Translations under genes and position numbers: made by a program
Notes under the pieces: generated by a model
What the model saw: the letters and a program-made list of their open reading frames with translations, nothing else
Told to the model about the DNA's origin: nothing
Database searches by the model: none
Shown here: positions 15,218 through 23,897 of the stretch, one piece after another
Layout: each line of letters starts with the position of its first letter
Numbering within the stretch: position 1 is the stretch's first letter
Assembly (NCBI GenBank): GCA_049969475.1
Contig: JBMFOU010000002.1
Location: 62,001 to 126,000 of the forward strand
Source of the DNA: UBA2030 sp049969475
Lineage (GTDB): Bacteria; Bacteroidota; Bacteroidia; Bacteroidales; TTA-H9
Direction: 5' to 3'
DNA length: 64,000 nucleotides

Positions 15218-18200
15218 TTATAAGTTGAGGTTTACACCAAAGTTATAGGTAGCAGACATGGGATATACATTCAGGTCGATGCCCTGGGAAGTGCTTGAAC
15301 CTCCAGGTATTTCAGGGTTAAAACCATTGTATCCAAAAAGGTTAATGGGATTAGTGGCATTGGCATAAAACCTCAGACTGCTGATACCCAGCTTTTTGAG
15401 GAATTCTTTGTTGATGGAGTAACCCAACTGAATGGTACGGACACGCAAGAATGCGCCATCTTCGAAATACCAGGTGTTGGGCAGCATATTGTCGCCGGTG
15501 AGGTCGGCAGAGGGATAAGTGTTGCTGGTGCCCTCGCCGTGCCAACGGTTGTTGTAGAAATCGAGGTCATAGTTTTCATTACCCAGGCGCTGAGCCCGTT
15601 TGGCATTGTATATCATGTTGCCCCAGCGAGCATAGACGTCAACCGTGAAGTCGAAGCCTTTGTAAGCCAGCGTAGCTGAGAAACCAGCCTGAGACTTGGG
15701 TATAGCATTGCCAATGAAAATGCGGTCTTTGTTGTCGATCACGCCGTTACCGTCAACATCTTCATACTTAAAATCTCCAGGTTTGGCATTAGGTTGCAGT
15801 TTTTTACCCTCTGCATTCACATAATTATTTACCTCCTCCTGGGTCTGGAAAATACCTATGACCTTGCGGGCATAATAACTTCCGATGGGCATACCCACAA
15901 TGGTGTAAGTGCTAAAGAAACCACCCACGGGCAAATTACCTCCATAAATACCCAGAGTACCTTCTCTGAGCTTTTTCACTTCGTTGTGGTTAAAAGCGTA
16001 GTTAAAACTCAAATCGTAGTTAAACTCTCCAATATTATCTTTCCAACCGAGGGTGAGTTCAACCCCGCGATTAAGTATGTCGGCATTGTTGGAAAGGTAG
16101 GAACCCGAGGTACCTGCGGTGGAAGATAAGGTGAGCGGGAAAATGGCATCTTTGGTTGTTCGCCAGTACAAATCCACTTCGAAGTTGAGGCGGGAATTGA
16201 GGGTTTGACCTTCGAGGGCCACATCAATTTCGTGCATTTTTTCCCATTTGAGTTGAGGAGGAACGGCCGAGGTGATGTTGGCCCCTTCAGCAATTACAAC
16301 ATTACCGCCTTGTCCGAAAGCAGTATTGAGAATCCCTCCCTGTTCCACGGTAAGCGTGTATACATTGGCCGGAATCCGGTTGTTACCGTTCAAACCCCAG
16401 CTTCCCCTGAGTTTCAAGAAATCAAAAATACGCTGGCCCTGCATAAACTCTTCACTAGTGATAACCCAGCCCAGGCCTGCAGAAGGAAAGAGATCCCACC
16501 GGTCGTTTTTGGGAAACACAGAACTGCCATCAGCTCGCAGGGTAGCTGTGAGCAAATATTTATCGAAGAGCGAATAGTTGATTCGGCCAAAATAAGAAAG
16601 TGCGGTAACCTTGCTTCCCCAGTCGTAAATCTGGCTGGTTTTGGAACGACCGAGATTCAGGTAAAGCGTGTTGTCTCCCAGATAAGGTACTCCCATTCGC
16701 GAACCACCTGTTCCCAACGTCCTTTCGTACTGGGCAGCCATACCGGCCATTGCTTTAATTCGATGAGGACCAAAATTGTTTTCAAAAGTCAGGGTATTGT
16801 CCCATACTCCCTTGTAGTCGTATGACCAAGTGCGCGCAAGGGTGCGAGTAGTATCTTTCTGGGTGGGAGAAACATAGTAATATGGGGTATAACTCCGATT
16901 GCGGGCATAGCCTAGGTCAGTTCCATACTGCGAGCGGAAAGTAAAATACTTGGCGAATCCAATTTCAGCATAAACGCTACCTACCAGTCGCAGGCCATTG
17001 CTCTTACTATTGTAATAATACAAGGAAGCAGCAGGGTTAGAGAAGTTACCCAGCCCCAGATCCACAGGATTGGTAAAGGTGCTGTCGTCAGCCATTTTAG
17101 GTTTGAAAACAGGAGGAGCCACATAGGCTTCGTAGAAAACCGAGGGGGCATCGTTGGTGCGGAAACCGGAAAGCGTAGCTGAATATCCAACTTTAACGTG
17201 CTTATTCACTTCCATATCGATGGAGGAACGTAGATTGAGTCTTTCATACACCTGATTAAGCAAAAGACCTTCCTGTTTAAAATACCCGGCTCCGAAATAG
17301 TAAAGGTTTTTACCCGTTCCCCCTGAGAAACCCACATCATGGTTCATCACAAAAGCCTGTTTGCGCATCACCTCATCATACCAATTCGTATAATCGGGGA
17401 AATTGGCTGGATCCAGCGGTGTGTAGTTTTGTCCGGCAGCCTGGGCCTGCAACGAGTTCTTTTCGTTAATCAGCTCAATGTATTGAGAATTGTTGGCCAG
17501 AGGTAGCTGATTGACCGCGGTCTGAAAACCAGTGTAAGCATTATAAGTCATAGCAGGCTTATTGCCCGTGTTGCGCTTGGTGGTGATGATGAGAACTCCA
17601 TTAGCAGCCTTTACCCCGTAAATAGCTGATGCCGAAGCGTCTTTTAGCACTGTGGTAGTTTCAATATCGGTAGGACTCAAAAAGCTGATATCGTTGGTTA
17701 CCACTCCATCAACCACGTATAAGGGGTCAGCAGAGGAATTTACCGTTCCCAAACCACGGATACGAATGGTGGGTGCAGCACCGGGGGCACCACTGTTGGT
17801 AACTTGTACCCCAGCTACTTTACCCTGCAGCACTGACCCGATGTTGGCTGCCGGCTGATATCCCAGCTTATCTGATTTAACCGTGGTAACTGAGCCCGTT
17901 AAATCCATTTTCTTGGTAGAACCATAACCTACTACCACCACTTCATCGAGTTGCGAAACGGCAGGTTCCATCTCTACATTAATCGTCGTCCGGTTATTCA
18001 CCGGAATCTCCAGCGTTTTCATACCTACAAAACTAAAACGCAGTATAGCGTTGTTTTCTACGCTCAGGGAGTAATTCCCATTGATGTCGGTTACAGTACC
18101 GGTTTGTTTACCTACCACCATAACCGTAACTCCGGGTAGGGTCGTTCCATCACGCTTGTCCTTCACAAGGCCCTTTACGTTGATGACCTGCTGGGCCATC

Positions 18201-18253
18201 CCCGTAATTGCCAGCGTGAGCAACAAGGCAAGAGTAAGCATCTGTTTTCTCAT
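15218..18253 (-). CDS. SusC/RagA family TonB-linked outer-membrane transporter
   Basis: A 1011-aa protein: signal peptide (1-21), carboxypeptidase-regulatory-like N-terminal extension (about 24-100, VKGLVKDKRDGTTLPGVTV), TonB box-like LDEVVVVGYG (about 102-111), plug domain with IRIRGLGTVN and PLYVVDGVV, then a 22-strand-type beta barrel ending in a short FGVNLNL strand. It imports oligosaccharides across the outer membrane with SusD. It is the first gene of the susCD unit, divergent from the Nudix-type regulator, with a long untranslated leader of roughly 180 nt if the promoter at 18437-18444 is used. Confidence 0.97.
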   Translation of the reverse strand: MRKQMLTLALLLTLAITGMAQQVINVKGLVKDKRDGTTLPGVTVMVVGKQTGTVTDINGNYSLSVENNAILRFSFVGMKTLEIPVNNRTTINVEMEPAVSQLDEVVVVGYGSTKKMDLTGSVTTVKSDKLGYQPAANIGSVLQGKVAGVQVTNSGAPGAAPTIRIRGLGTVNSSADPLYVVDGVVTNDISFLSPTDIETTTVLKDASASAIYGVKAANGVLIITTKRNTGNKPAMTYNAYTGFQTAVNQLPLANNSQYIELINEKNSLQAQAAGQNYTPLDPANFPDYTNWYDEVMRKQAFVMNHDVGFSGGTGKNLYYFGAGYFKQEGLLLNQVYERLNLRSSIDMEVNKHVKVGYSATLSGFRTNDAPSVFYEAYVAPPVFKPKMADDSTFTNPVDLGLGNFSNPAASLYYYNSKSNGLRLVGSVYAEIGFAKYFTFRSQYGTDLGYARNRSYTPYYYVSPTQKDTTRTLARTWSYDYKGVWDNTLTFENNFGPHRIKAMAGMAAQYERTLGTGGSRMGVPYLGDNTLYLNLGRSKTSQIYDWGSKVTALSYFGRINYSLFDKYLLTATLRADGSSVFPKNDRWDLFPSAGLGWVITSEEFMQGQRIFDFLKLRGSWGLNGNNRIPANVYTLTVEQGGILNTAFGQGGNVVIAEGANITSAVPPQLKWEKMHEIDVALEGQTLNSRLNFEVDLYWRTTKDAIFPLTLSSTAGTSGSYLSNNADILNRGVELTLGWKDNIGEFNYDLSFNYAFNHNEVKKLREGTLGIYGGNLPVGGFFSTYTIVGMPIGSYYARKVIGIFQTQEEVNNYVNAEGKKLQPNAKPGDFKYEDVDGNGVIDNKDRIFIGNAIPKSQAGFSATLAYKGFDFTVDVYARWGNMIYNAKRAQRLGNENYDLDFYNNRWHGEGTSNTYPSADLTGDNMLPNTWYFEDGAFLRVRTIQLGYSINKEFLKKLGISSLRFYANATNPINLFGYNGFNPEIPGGSSTSQGIDLNVYPMSATYNFGVNLNL

Positions 18254-18277
18254 GATGATTTGGGTTTAAGGTTTAAC

Positions 18278-18290
18278 ATTCAGGATTCTG
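18278..18290 (-). promoter_or_regulatory. Shared PUL motif CAGAATCCTGAAT in the susC leader
   Basis: A 13-mer on the minus strand, 27 bp before the susC ATG. It matches 12 of 13 bases of the motif before the GH144 lipoprotein gene (20809-20821). It could be an operator for the regulator encoded between the two, or a conserved RNA leader element. Confidence 0.4.
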
Positions 18291-18436
18291 TCTCGATTAA
18301 TATGAAGGTTTAAATTTAAGCAAAAGAAAAACTCCGGTACATGAATTTCATGAGCATGGAGGATACATTATCAACCGTTTCCCCAAAAAAGAAGTGAACA
18401 TGCAAGCCGGTTTTAAAGTGTTATATTAACACTGTA

Positions 18437-18444
18437 CAAAGTTA
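18437..18444 (-). promoter_or_regulatory. -7 promoter box (TAACTTTG) for susCD
   Basis: Minus-strand TAACTTTG, about 183 nt before the susC ATG, implies a long leader. No clear -33 element was seen. Confidence 0.5.
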
Positions 18445-18619
18445 GAGTATAAAAAGCTGATTTTACACCTTAATTCTAAAAAAAAAATCAGATTTTTAAT
18501 AAAGATTTATATTACAAACAATTATACAAGCAAACTTCATTGCTTTTTAAAATACCAAGCTTAAAAATTGTTTTAATTACAATTTGGCGAAGCTTTGCGT
18601 TTTGAGGATTCATTTTTTC

Positions 18620-18627
18620 TAACTTTG
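18620..18627 (+). promoter_or_regulatory. -7 promoter box (TAACTTTG) for the Nudix-type regulator
   Basis: TAACTTTG ends 41 nt before the ATG at 18669. A TTTG lies 22 nt further upstream (18594-18597), near the expected -33 position. Confidence 0.55.
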
Positions 18628-18668
18628 CTTAACAAATAAAGCAAAAATCAATATAAAATAGGGCTGCC

Positions 18669-19403
18669 ATGGATCCCAATGTTATTCCGCATGTATCGAT
18701 CGACTGTGTAGTGCTGGGGTACAATCTGGAAGATCTGAATGTTTTGCTAATCGAACGCAGGATGGTTTATCAGGGCGAGGAATACCTGGATTTGAAACTT
18801 CCAGGGGATCTGGTGCGCTGGGACGAAGACATTGATACTGCCGCCCATCGCATATTGCAGGATCTTACCGGATTACGCAACGTTTATTTGAAGCAAATGC
18901 AAGCTTTTGGTGAGGTAGACCGGCTCAAGCGCGAGCCCCGCGACCTTGAATGGCTACGCAGCATCGACCATCCCGAAGAACGCGTTATCACCATTGCCTA
19001 TTTTGCCCTGCTCAACCTCGACCAGATTAAATCACCTGATTACACACCCACCAGCAACGCCCGTTGGGTACCCGTGAAAAACCTCCCCATCCTTGCCTTC
19101 GATCATAACCGAATCATAAATAAGGCAATTGAAAGCTTACACAACGAGATCAAACGCAACCCAGTAGCCTTCGAACTTTTACCTAAAAAATTCACCCTAA
19201 CCCAATTGCAAAAACTCTACGAAATCATTCTGGGTACCAGTTTCGACAAACGAAACTTTCGCAAAAAAATAGCCCAGATCAGTTGTGTGGTGCCCATTAA
19301 CGAAAAACAAACGAATGTACCCCATAAACCTGCCCGTTTTTACATGTTTAGCCAGGATGTTTATGAAGTAACCCGGAAGGATAACTTCGATTTCACGGTT
19401 TAG
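18669..19403 (+). CDS. NrtR/AraR-type transcriptional regulator (Nudix-fold sensor plus winged helix)
   Basis: A 244-aa protein. Residues about 8-145 form a Nudix fold; about 155-235 resemble the NrtR winged-helix DNA-binding domain (FTLTQLQKLYEIILGTSFDKRNFRKKI). The Nudix box region (GDLVRWDEDIDTAAHRILQDLTGL, about 46-69) has lost the catalytic REUxEE glutamates (RILQDL), so it should bind a ligand rather than hydrolyse one. Related Bacteroides regulators such as AraR sense sugars. Divergent from susC and convergent with the GH144 lipoprotein gene (11-bp overlap), it is the likely local regulator of the PUL. The ligand is unknown. Confidence 0.85.
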   Translation: MDPNVIPHVSIDCVVLGYNLEDLNVLLIERRMVYQGEEYLDLKLPGDLVRWDEDIDTAAHRILQDLTGLRNVYLKQMQAFGEVDRLKREPRDLEWLRSIDHPEERVITIAYFALLNLDQIKSPDYTPTSNARWVPVKNLPILAFDHNRIINKAIESLHNEIKRNPVAFELLPKKFTLTQLQKLYEIILGTSFDKRNFRKKIAQISCVVPINEKQTNVPHKPARFYMFSQDVYEVTRKDNFDFTV

Positions 19404-20775
19404 CCTGTTCGAGCCAGCCTCCACTAAACCCAGCCTTGCGGAGTCCGGCAATGATGTAGGGATTTTTTTTCAAGATATTCCAAATCAACTCATTTTGGTA
19501 ATTCTGGATTTGGATTACAATGGGTCCTTGGTCAATGCCCAGATAATCTCCATCGAACCATCCTTGTTCGTTGCCCTTTCCATAAGTAAAAAGCGGATTG
19601 AAGGCATCTTTGAACCCATACTTATCATAAATCCGGGAGCCATAAGTGTTATACATTCCCCGAAGGGCAGCAATGCATTCTTTTGGAGCAAAGGGAATAG
19701 ACCCTCCGGCAGCCGTGGGAGCTATCGTACCATCATCTACCTGGTAATTAGCTGCTGCTCCACGGGCCGAATAACCCATAATTTGCAGTTCCCTGCCTTG
19801 ATGTAGGACGACGGTATCGCGAGGACCATCGCAAGCAGTGAGTCCCCACACCGAGTCGTTGTAGTGCGGGAAACGGTCTTTCACACTCAGACAATAAGCC
19901 CGGTTTGCAAGTGTAGCCCGGCGCGAGTTTTCAAAATAATCGATACCCCTGCTTCGCATGTACTCATCCTGAATTCCCCTGAAATCGATGAACATGTGGC
20001 TGTATTGATGGCCAAAGAGTGGACCAAAATTAACGTGCGGATAACCCATGAAATCTGCCCAAAGATAGGGTTGTACCCAGCTTTGCCAGGCTTGCGAAGG
20101 TATGGGATGGGTAGGCGAAGCCATTGCCATAATATTCAGCACCATCGCCTCGTTGTACCCAATCCACCAGGCAGGAATAAAACCTTTCTCAGGATGCCAC
20201 CCCATACTCAGTGCCTGTTTGTCTTTATCATACATCCAGTCCCACTCGACCGCCAGATAAAGTTCTTCGGCAAGCTTGCGTATTTCGGCCTCGACAGCAT
20301 TATCGGCATCAAAATAACTCATGCAGGTAAGAATACCCGCCATGAGTAGCCCTGTATCGATCGACGATAATTCAACCTGCTTGAAACGCTGACCGGTTTT
20401 CATTTCAAGAAAATGATAGAAAAAGCCCCGATAACCGGCTTTACCCTCAGATTCAGGCCCCTGAGGTAAGTTTTTAAAGTAACGTAACGATTTTAACACC
20501 CATCCGGCTGCTTCCTGACGGCTCACCCAACCATTTTCTACTCCGACTATCCAGGCGGCGTAACCGAAGCCTTGAGCAGCAATGCTCGAAAAGGAAGGTG
20601 TTGGCCAACGATCGGGGATAAGGGTGGTGACCGGGTCGGCTGTTTCCTTAAAATACAAAAAAGAACGCTTTTGAACGTCCTTCAGCGAGAAGGCCGGAAG
20701 TTCCTGAGGGGCCTTCTGTGAAGTGCCACATGCTACAGTAAACAGTACGATAAAGGCAAGAATGGACTTTGACAT
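19393..20775 (-). CDS. GH144-type (glucoamylase-like domain) lipoprotein
   Basis: A 460-aa protein, almost entirely the glucoamylase-like catalytic domain, with a lipoprotein signal (Cys 16 in FTVAC). It shares the main motifs of the T9SS-secreted copy (WDWMYD, GYNEAMVLNIMAMASPTH, GLTACDGP, DQGPIV) but lacks its Fn3 and sorting domains. Being lipid-anchored, it would cut polymer or imported oligosaccharides at the outer membrane or in the periplasm, leaving short chains for GH3. Predicted substrate beta-1,2-glucan comes from family knowledge and context. It is expressed apart from the rest of the locus, with a shared motif ahead of its start. Confidence 0.85.
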   Translation of the reverse strand: MSKSILAFIVLFTVACGTSQKAPQELPAFSLKDVQKRSFLYFKETADPVTTLIPDRWPTPSFSSIAAQGFGYAAWIVGVENGWVSRQEAAGWVLKSLRYFKNLPQGPESEGKAGYRGFFYHFLEMKTGQRFKQVELSSIDTGLLMAGILTCMSYFDADNAVEAEIRKLAEELYLAVEWDWMYDKDKQALSMGWHPEKGFIPAWWIGYNEAMVLNIMAMASPTHPIPSQAWQSWVQPYLWADFMGYPHVNFGPLFGHQYSHMFIDFRGIQDEYMRSRGIDYFENSRRATLANRAYCLSVKDRFPHYNDSVWGLTACDGPRDTVVLHQGRELQIMGYSARGAAANYQVDDGTIAPTAAGGSIPFAPKECIAALRGMYNTYGSRIYDKYGFKDAFNPLFTYGKGNEQGWFDGDYLGIDQGPIVIQIQNYQNELIWNILKKNPYIIAGLRKAGFSGGWLEQAKP

Positions 20776-20805
20776 AATAGCTTGATAATTAATGCACAGA
20801 AATTA

Positions 20806-20821
20806 AGAATCCAGGATTCTG
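20806..20821 (-). promoter_or_regulatory. Shared PUL motif in a 7-bp inverted repeat before the GH144 lipoprotein gene
   Basis: AGAATCC-A-GGATTCT (20806-20820) is a perfect 7-bp inverted repeat. Its minus-strand form CAGAATCCTGGAT matches the element in the susC leader at 12 of 13 positions. A near-consensus -7 box (TTTCTTTG, 20822-20829) abuts it, so the repeat would cover the transcription start, a good place for a repressor. Confidence 0.45.
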
Positions 20822-20891
20822 CAAAGAAAGAAAAAAACTTTCACCCTGTCTGCATTATTACTGCATAGATAGGGCTTAAAGGCAAAATGGA

Positions 20892-20899
20892 TACCTTTG
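20892..20899 (+). promoter_or_regulatory. -7 promoter box (TACCTTTG) for tsaD
   Basis: Perfect TAnnTTTG ending 21 nt before the GTG start, supporting that unusual start codon. Confidence 0.6.
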
Positions 20900-20920
20900 T
20901 AGAAAAATTTAAAACGTTCA

Positions 20921-21943
20921 GTGAAGGAAATTTATATTCTGGGAATTGAATCTTCGTGTGACGATACCTCGGCAGCCGTTTTAAAAAACGATGAACTGTT
21001 GAGCAATATTATAGCCAATCAGGAGGTACATCGTAAGTTTGGTGGCGTGGTACCCGAGTTAGCCTCGCGGGCGCATCAGCAAAGCATCATACCCGTAGTT
21101 GATCAGGCCATCAAGGAGGCTGGCATCACGCCCACCGATATCGGGGCCATAGCCTTCACCCGGGGTCCTGGATTGCTGGGCAGCCTGCTGGTAGGGGTTT
21201 CGTTTGCCAAGGCCTTTGCCCTGGCCCGCCAAATTCCCATGATGGAAGTTGATCACATGCAGGCCCACGTGCTTGCCCATTTTATCAGAAAGCCAGGCAA
21301 AGAATTCCGCACACCCGAGTTTCCTTTTTTATGCCTTACAGTTTCTGGCGGACACACACAGATTGTGCGGGTGGATGATTATTTTAGCATGAGTGTCCTG
21401 GGAAAAACCATTGACGATGCAGCCGGTGAAGCCTTCGACAAGGCAGCCAAAATCATGGGCCTACCCTACCCTGGAGGTCCTGTAATTGATCGCCTGGCCA
21501 ACCAGGGAAACCCAACTGCTTTCTCGTTTGCCAAACCTTCAGTCCCTGGACTGGATTTCAGTTTCAGCGGACTAAAAACCAGTATGCTTTATTTCCTGCG
21601 CGACCGATTGAAAGAAGACGAGCTCTTCATCGAAAAACATAAAGCCGACCTCTGCGCCTCGCTTCAGCACACTATTATAGAGATTTTGTTGGAAAAACTT
21701 ATACTGGCAGCCCGGCAAACGGACATACGTCAGATTGCAGTGGCCGGAGGTGTTTCGGCCAATTCCGAACTGCGCAGCACCCTTATGGAAGAAGGCCGAA
21801 ACAGAGGCTGGGAAGTTTATATTCCCGAATTTGCCTTCACTACCGATAATGCCGCTATGGTTGCCATCACCGGGTACCTAAAATATCAACGGGGTCTTTG
21901 GGCCAGCCAGGATTTGGCGCCCTATGCCCGGGGTAGCATGTAA
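20921..21943 (+). CDS. tsaD: tRNA N6-adenosine threonylcarbamoyltransferase
   Basis: Transfers threonylcarbamoyl from TC-AMP to A37 of ANN-decoding tRNAs, together with TsaB and TsaE. The 340-aa product begins ILGIESSCDDTSAAV; the metal-binding His residues are in HMQAH (112-116), and late motifs AVAGGVSANSELR and FTTDNAAM are present. It starts with GTG, directly downstream of a consensus promoter box, and no ATG start gives the conserved N-terminus. The glycosyltransferase gene follows after 11 bp, so the two are likely cotranscribed. Confidence 0.97.
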   Translation: MKEIYILGIESSCDDTSAAVLKNDELLSNIIANQEVHRKFGGVVPELASRAHQQSIIPVVDQAIKEAGITPTDIGAIAFTRGPGLLGSLLVGVSFAKAFALARQIPMMEVDHMQAHVLAHFIRKPGKEFRTPEFPFLCLTVSGGHTQIVRVDDYFSMSVLGKTIDDAAGEAFDKAAKIMGLPYPGGPVIDRLANQGNPTAFSFAKPSVPGLDFSFSGLKTSMLYFLRDRLKEDELFIEKHKADLCASLQHTIIEILLEKLILAARQTDIRQIAVAGGVSANSELRSTLMEEGRNRGWEVYIPEFAFTTDNAAMVAITGYLKYQRGLWASQDLAPYARGSM

Positions 21944-21954
21944 AAAGTAAAACC

Positions 21955-23040
21955 ATGAAAAGAGTGCTGGTGGCTCCGCTCAACTGGGGCTTGGGACACG
22001 CCACCCGTTGTGTTCCTCTTATCGAAAAAATTTCAGCACTGGGCGCCGAGGTAGTATTGGCCGGTTATGGTGCCGTATACGATTTTTTTCTCAAGCGCTT
22101 TCCCGACTATCCTCTCATCCTGCTCCCAGACCATATCGTTAGCTATCAGGCCAGGGGCAGGCAACTCATGCTGCCGGTTATTAAGGGCCTGCCGGGTTAT
22201 GCGCTCAGCCTTTATCGCGAGCATCAGGCACTTCATCCCATCATAAAAAAATATTCAATAGGATTTGTGGTGTCTGACAATCGTTACGGAATGTGGCATC
22301 CGGAAGTTCCCTCGGTACTTATAACGCATCAGATCAACATAAGGGTCAATGGGCTTTGGAAAGCAGGTACACCGCTTCTACGCACCATCACTCAATGGTT
22401 CTTTAGCCATTTTCAGGAAATCTGGATACCCGATTTCCCTTCATGGCCCGGCCTGGCCGGCCAACTCTCACACCCCCAAAAACCCTCTCCGCATTTCAGA
22501 TATATCGGTCCTTTGTCGAGATTTAAACAGCCTGCACCCGTAGCTGAAAACCCCACTTACGATTTCCTGGCCCTACTATCTGGCCCCGAACCCCAGCGAA
22601 CGATTCTTGAAAACATTTTCATCCGTATTTTCCTCAACGGCCCAGGGAAAACCATACTTCTCAGAGGAATTCCAGGCAATGGAGATATCATACAAAAATC
22701 GCCTTACCTGACTCTTGTTCCCCATTTATCTGATGATGAGTTGTTTCAACTTATCCGGCAGTCAAGGCAAATCATTTGTCGCTCTGGCTATTCAAGTCTG
22801 ATGGATCTTTATGTCCTGCAAAGGGGTGCTGTGCTGGTACCTACCCCCGGCCAACCTGAGCAGGAATATCTGGCCCGACTACATAACCAGCAACCCGGTT
22901 TCAGAGTTTTTACCCAACAAGAAATCGAGGTTCTTGGGCCAGAGGACCTTATAGCTTCTTCCAACGAAACTCGTAGTACTTATCCCGACAACTCATCCGC
23001 GCTTGAGGATGCATGCCATTCCATCTTACTTTACCTGTAA
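21955..23040 (+). CDS. Glycosyltransferase family protein (MurG/GT28-like fold)
   Basis: A 361-aa protein with an N-terminal NWGLGHATRC loop (nucleotide-sugar transferase-like GLGHATR) and a C-terminal donor-site region with SGYSSLMDL and PTPGQPEQEYLA. It matches the uncharacterized 'glycosyl transferase family 1_3' group found in Bacteroidota and archaea. The acceptor and sugar are not known. It follows tsaD closely and may share its transcript, with no functional link implied. Confidence 0.78.
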   Translation: MKRVLVAPLNWGLGHATRCVPLIEKISALGAEVVLAGYGAVYDFFLKRFPDYPLILLPDHIVSYQARGRQLMLPVIKGLPGYALSLYREHQALHPIIKKYSIGFVVSDNRYGMWHPEVPSVLITHQINIRVNGLWKAGTPLLRTITQWFFSHFQEIWIPDFPSWPGLAGQLSHPQKPSPHFRYIGPLSRFKQPAPVAENPTYDFLALLSGPEPQRTILENIFIRIFLNGPGKTILLRGIPGNGDIIQKSPYLTLVPHLSDDELFQLIRQSRQIICRSGYSSLMDLYVLQRGAVLVPTPGQPEQEYLARLHNQQPGFRVFTQQEIEVLGPEDLIASSNETRSTYPDNSSALEDACHSILLYL

Positions 23041-23092
23041 GTAATGTTTGATAAATAATAAAATTGGAAATTTGTAAACCAAATCTACCCCG

Positions 23093-23896
23093 ATGCTGCT
23101 TCAATACATACATTGGAATCCTGATCCAGTAGCTTTTTCGCTGGGCTTTATCCACGTAAGATGGTATGGACTGCTTTTTGCCCTACCTTTTGCCGTGGGT
23201 TATTATATTATGCGCGACATGTTTCGGCGCGAAAACCAGCCCCTGCAACACCTCGATACCCTGCTCACTTACATAGTAATCGGTACGGTGGTGGGAGCCC
23301 GGCTGGGACATTGCCTTTTTTACGAGCCCGAGGTTTACCTGTCTGATCCCATCCGTATCCTTAAGATTTGGGAAGGAGGACTGGCTAGCCATGGTGCGGC
23401 CATAGGCATAATTATTGCCTTATTTCTATTTTCCCGAAAAACTCAAATTCCGTTTGGGTGGGTGGCCGACCGACTGGCAATACTTGTGGGTTTGGCGGGC
23501 TTAACTATTCGTACAGGTAACCTTTTCAACAGCGAGATTTACGGCAAACCGACGAATGTTCCCTGGGCTTTTATTTTCGAGCGAGTGGACGAAATTCCCC
23601 GACATCCCACTCAGATTTATGAAGCCCTTTCCTATTTCGCCGTATTTCTTTGGATGTACTGGATATATCGCAATCGCATGCGCAAGGGCAATACCCTTAA
23701 AACGGGCTGGATGATGGGAATGTTGCTTGTTCTGGTTTTTACACTCCGTATTCTGATCGAGTTTCTTAAGGAACCCCAGGTGGGTTTCGAACAGCACATG
23801 ATACTCAATATGGGGCAATTGCTCAGCATTCCATTTATTGCCGTGGGTATTTTTTTAATGCTTCGCAACACCTCTTCAAACCCCAAAATAAGATAG
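23093..23896 (+). CDS. lgt: Prolipoprotein diacylglyceryl transferase
   Basis: Inner-membrane enzyme that moves diacylglycerol from phosphatidylglycerol to the lipobox cysteine of prolipoproteins, the first step of lipoprotein maturation (needed by SusD, GH3 and PorW in this window). The 267-aa product has about seven membrane segments, HVRWYG near residue 22, the signature GGLASHGAAIG and the R-G-N-F-NSE segment (RTGNLFNSEIYGKPT). The ATG at 23093 is a good start. The next gene begins 1 base after the stop, suggesting an operon. Confidence 0.96.
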   Translation: MLLQYIHWNPDPVAFSLGFIHVRWYGLLFALPFAVGYYIMRDMFRRENQPLQHLDTLLTYIVIGTVVGARLGHCLFYEPEVYLSDPIRILKIWEGGLASHGAAIGIIIALFLFSRKTQIPFGWVADRLAILVGLAGLTIRTGNLFNSEIYGKPTNVPWAFIFERVDEIPRHPTQIYEALSYFAVFLWMYWIYRNRMRKGNTLKTGWMMGMLLVLVFTLRILIEFLKEPQVGFEQHMILNMGQLLSIPFIAVGIFLMLRNTSSNPKIR

Positions 23897-23897
23897 C

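Larger units (their letters stand above)
18254..18668. other. Divergent intergenic region of the PUL (415 bp)
   Basis: AT-rich region with no gene. It contains a minus-strand -7 box (18437-18444) for susC, a plus-strand -7 box (18620-18627) for the regulator, and a copy of the CAGAATCCTG motif (18281-18290) within the susC leader. No convincing terminator or riboswitch was recognised. Confidence 0.6.
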
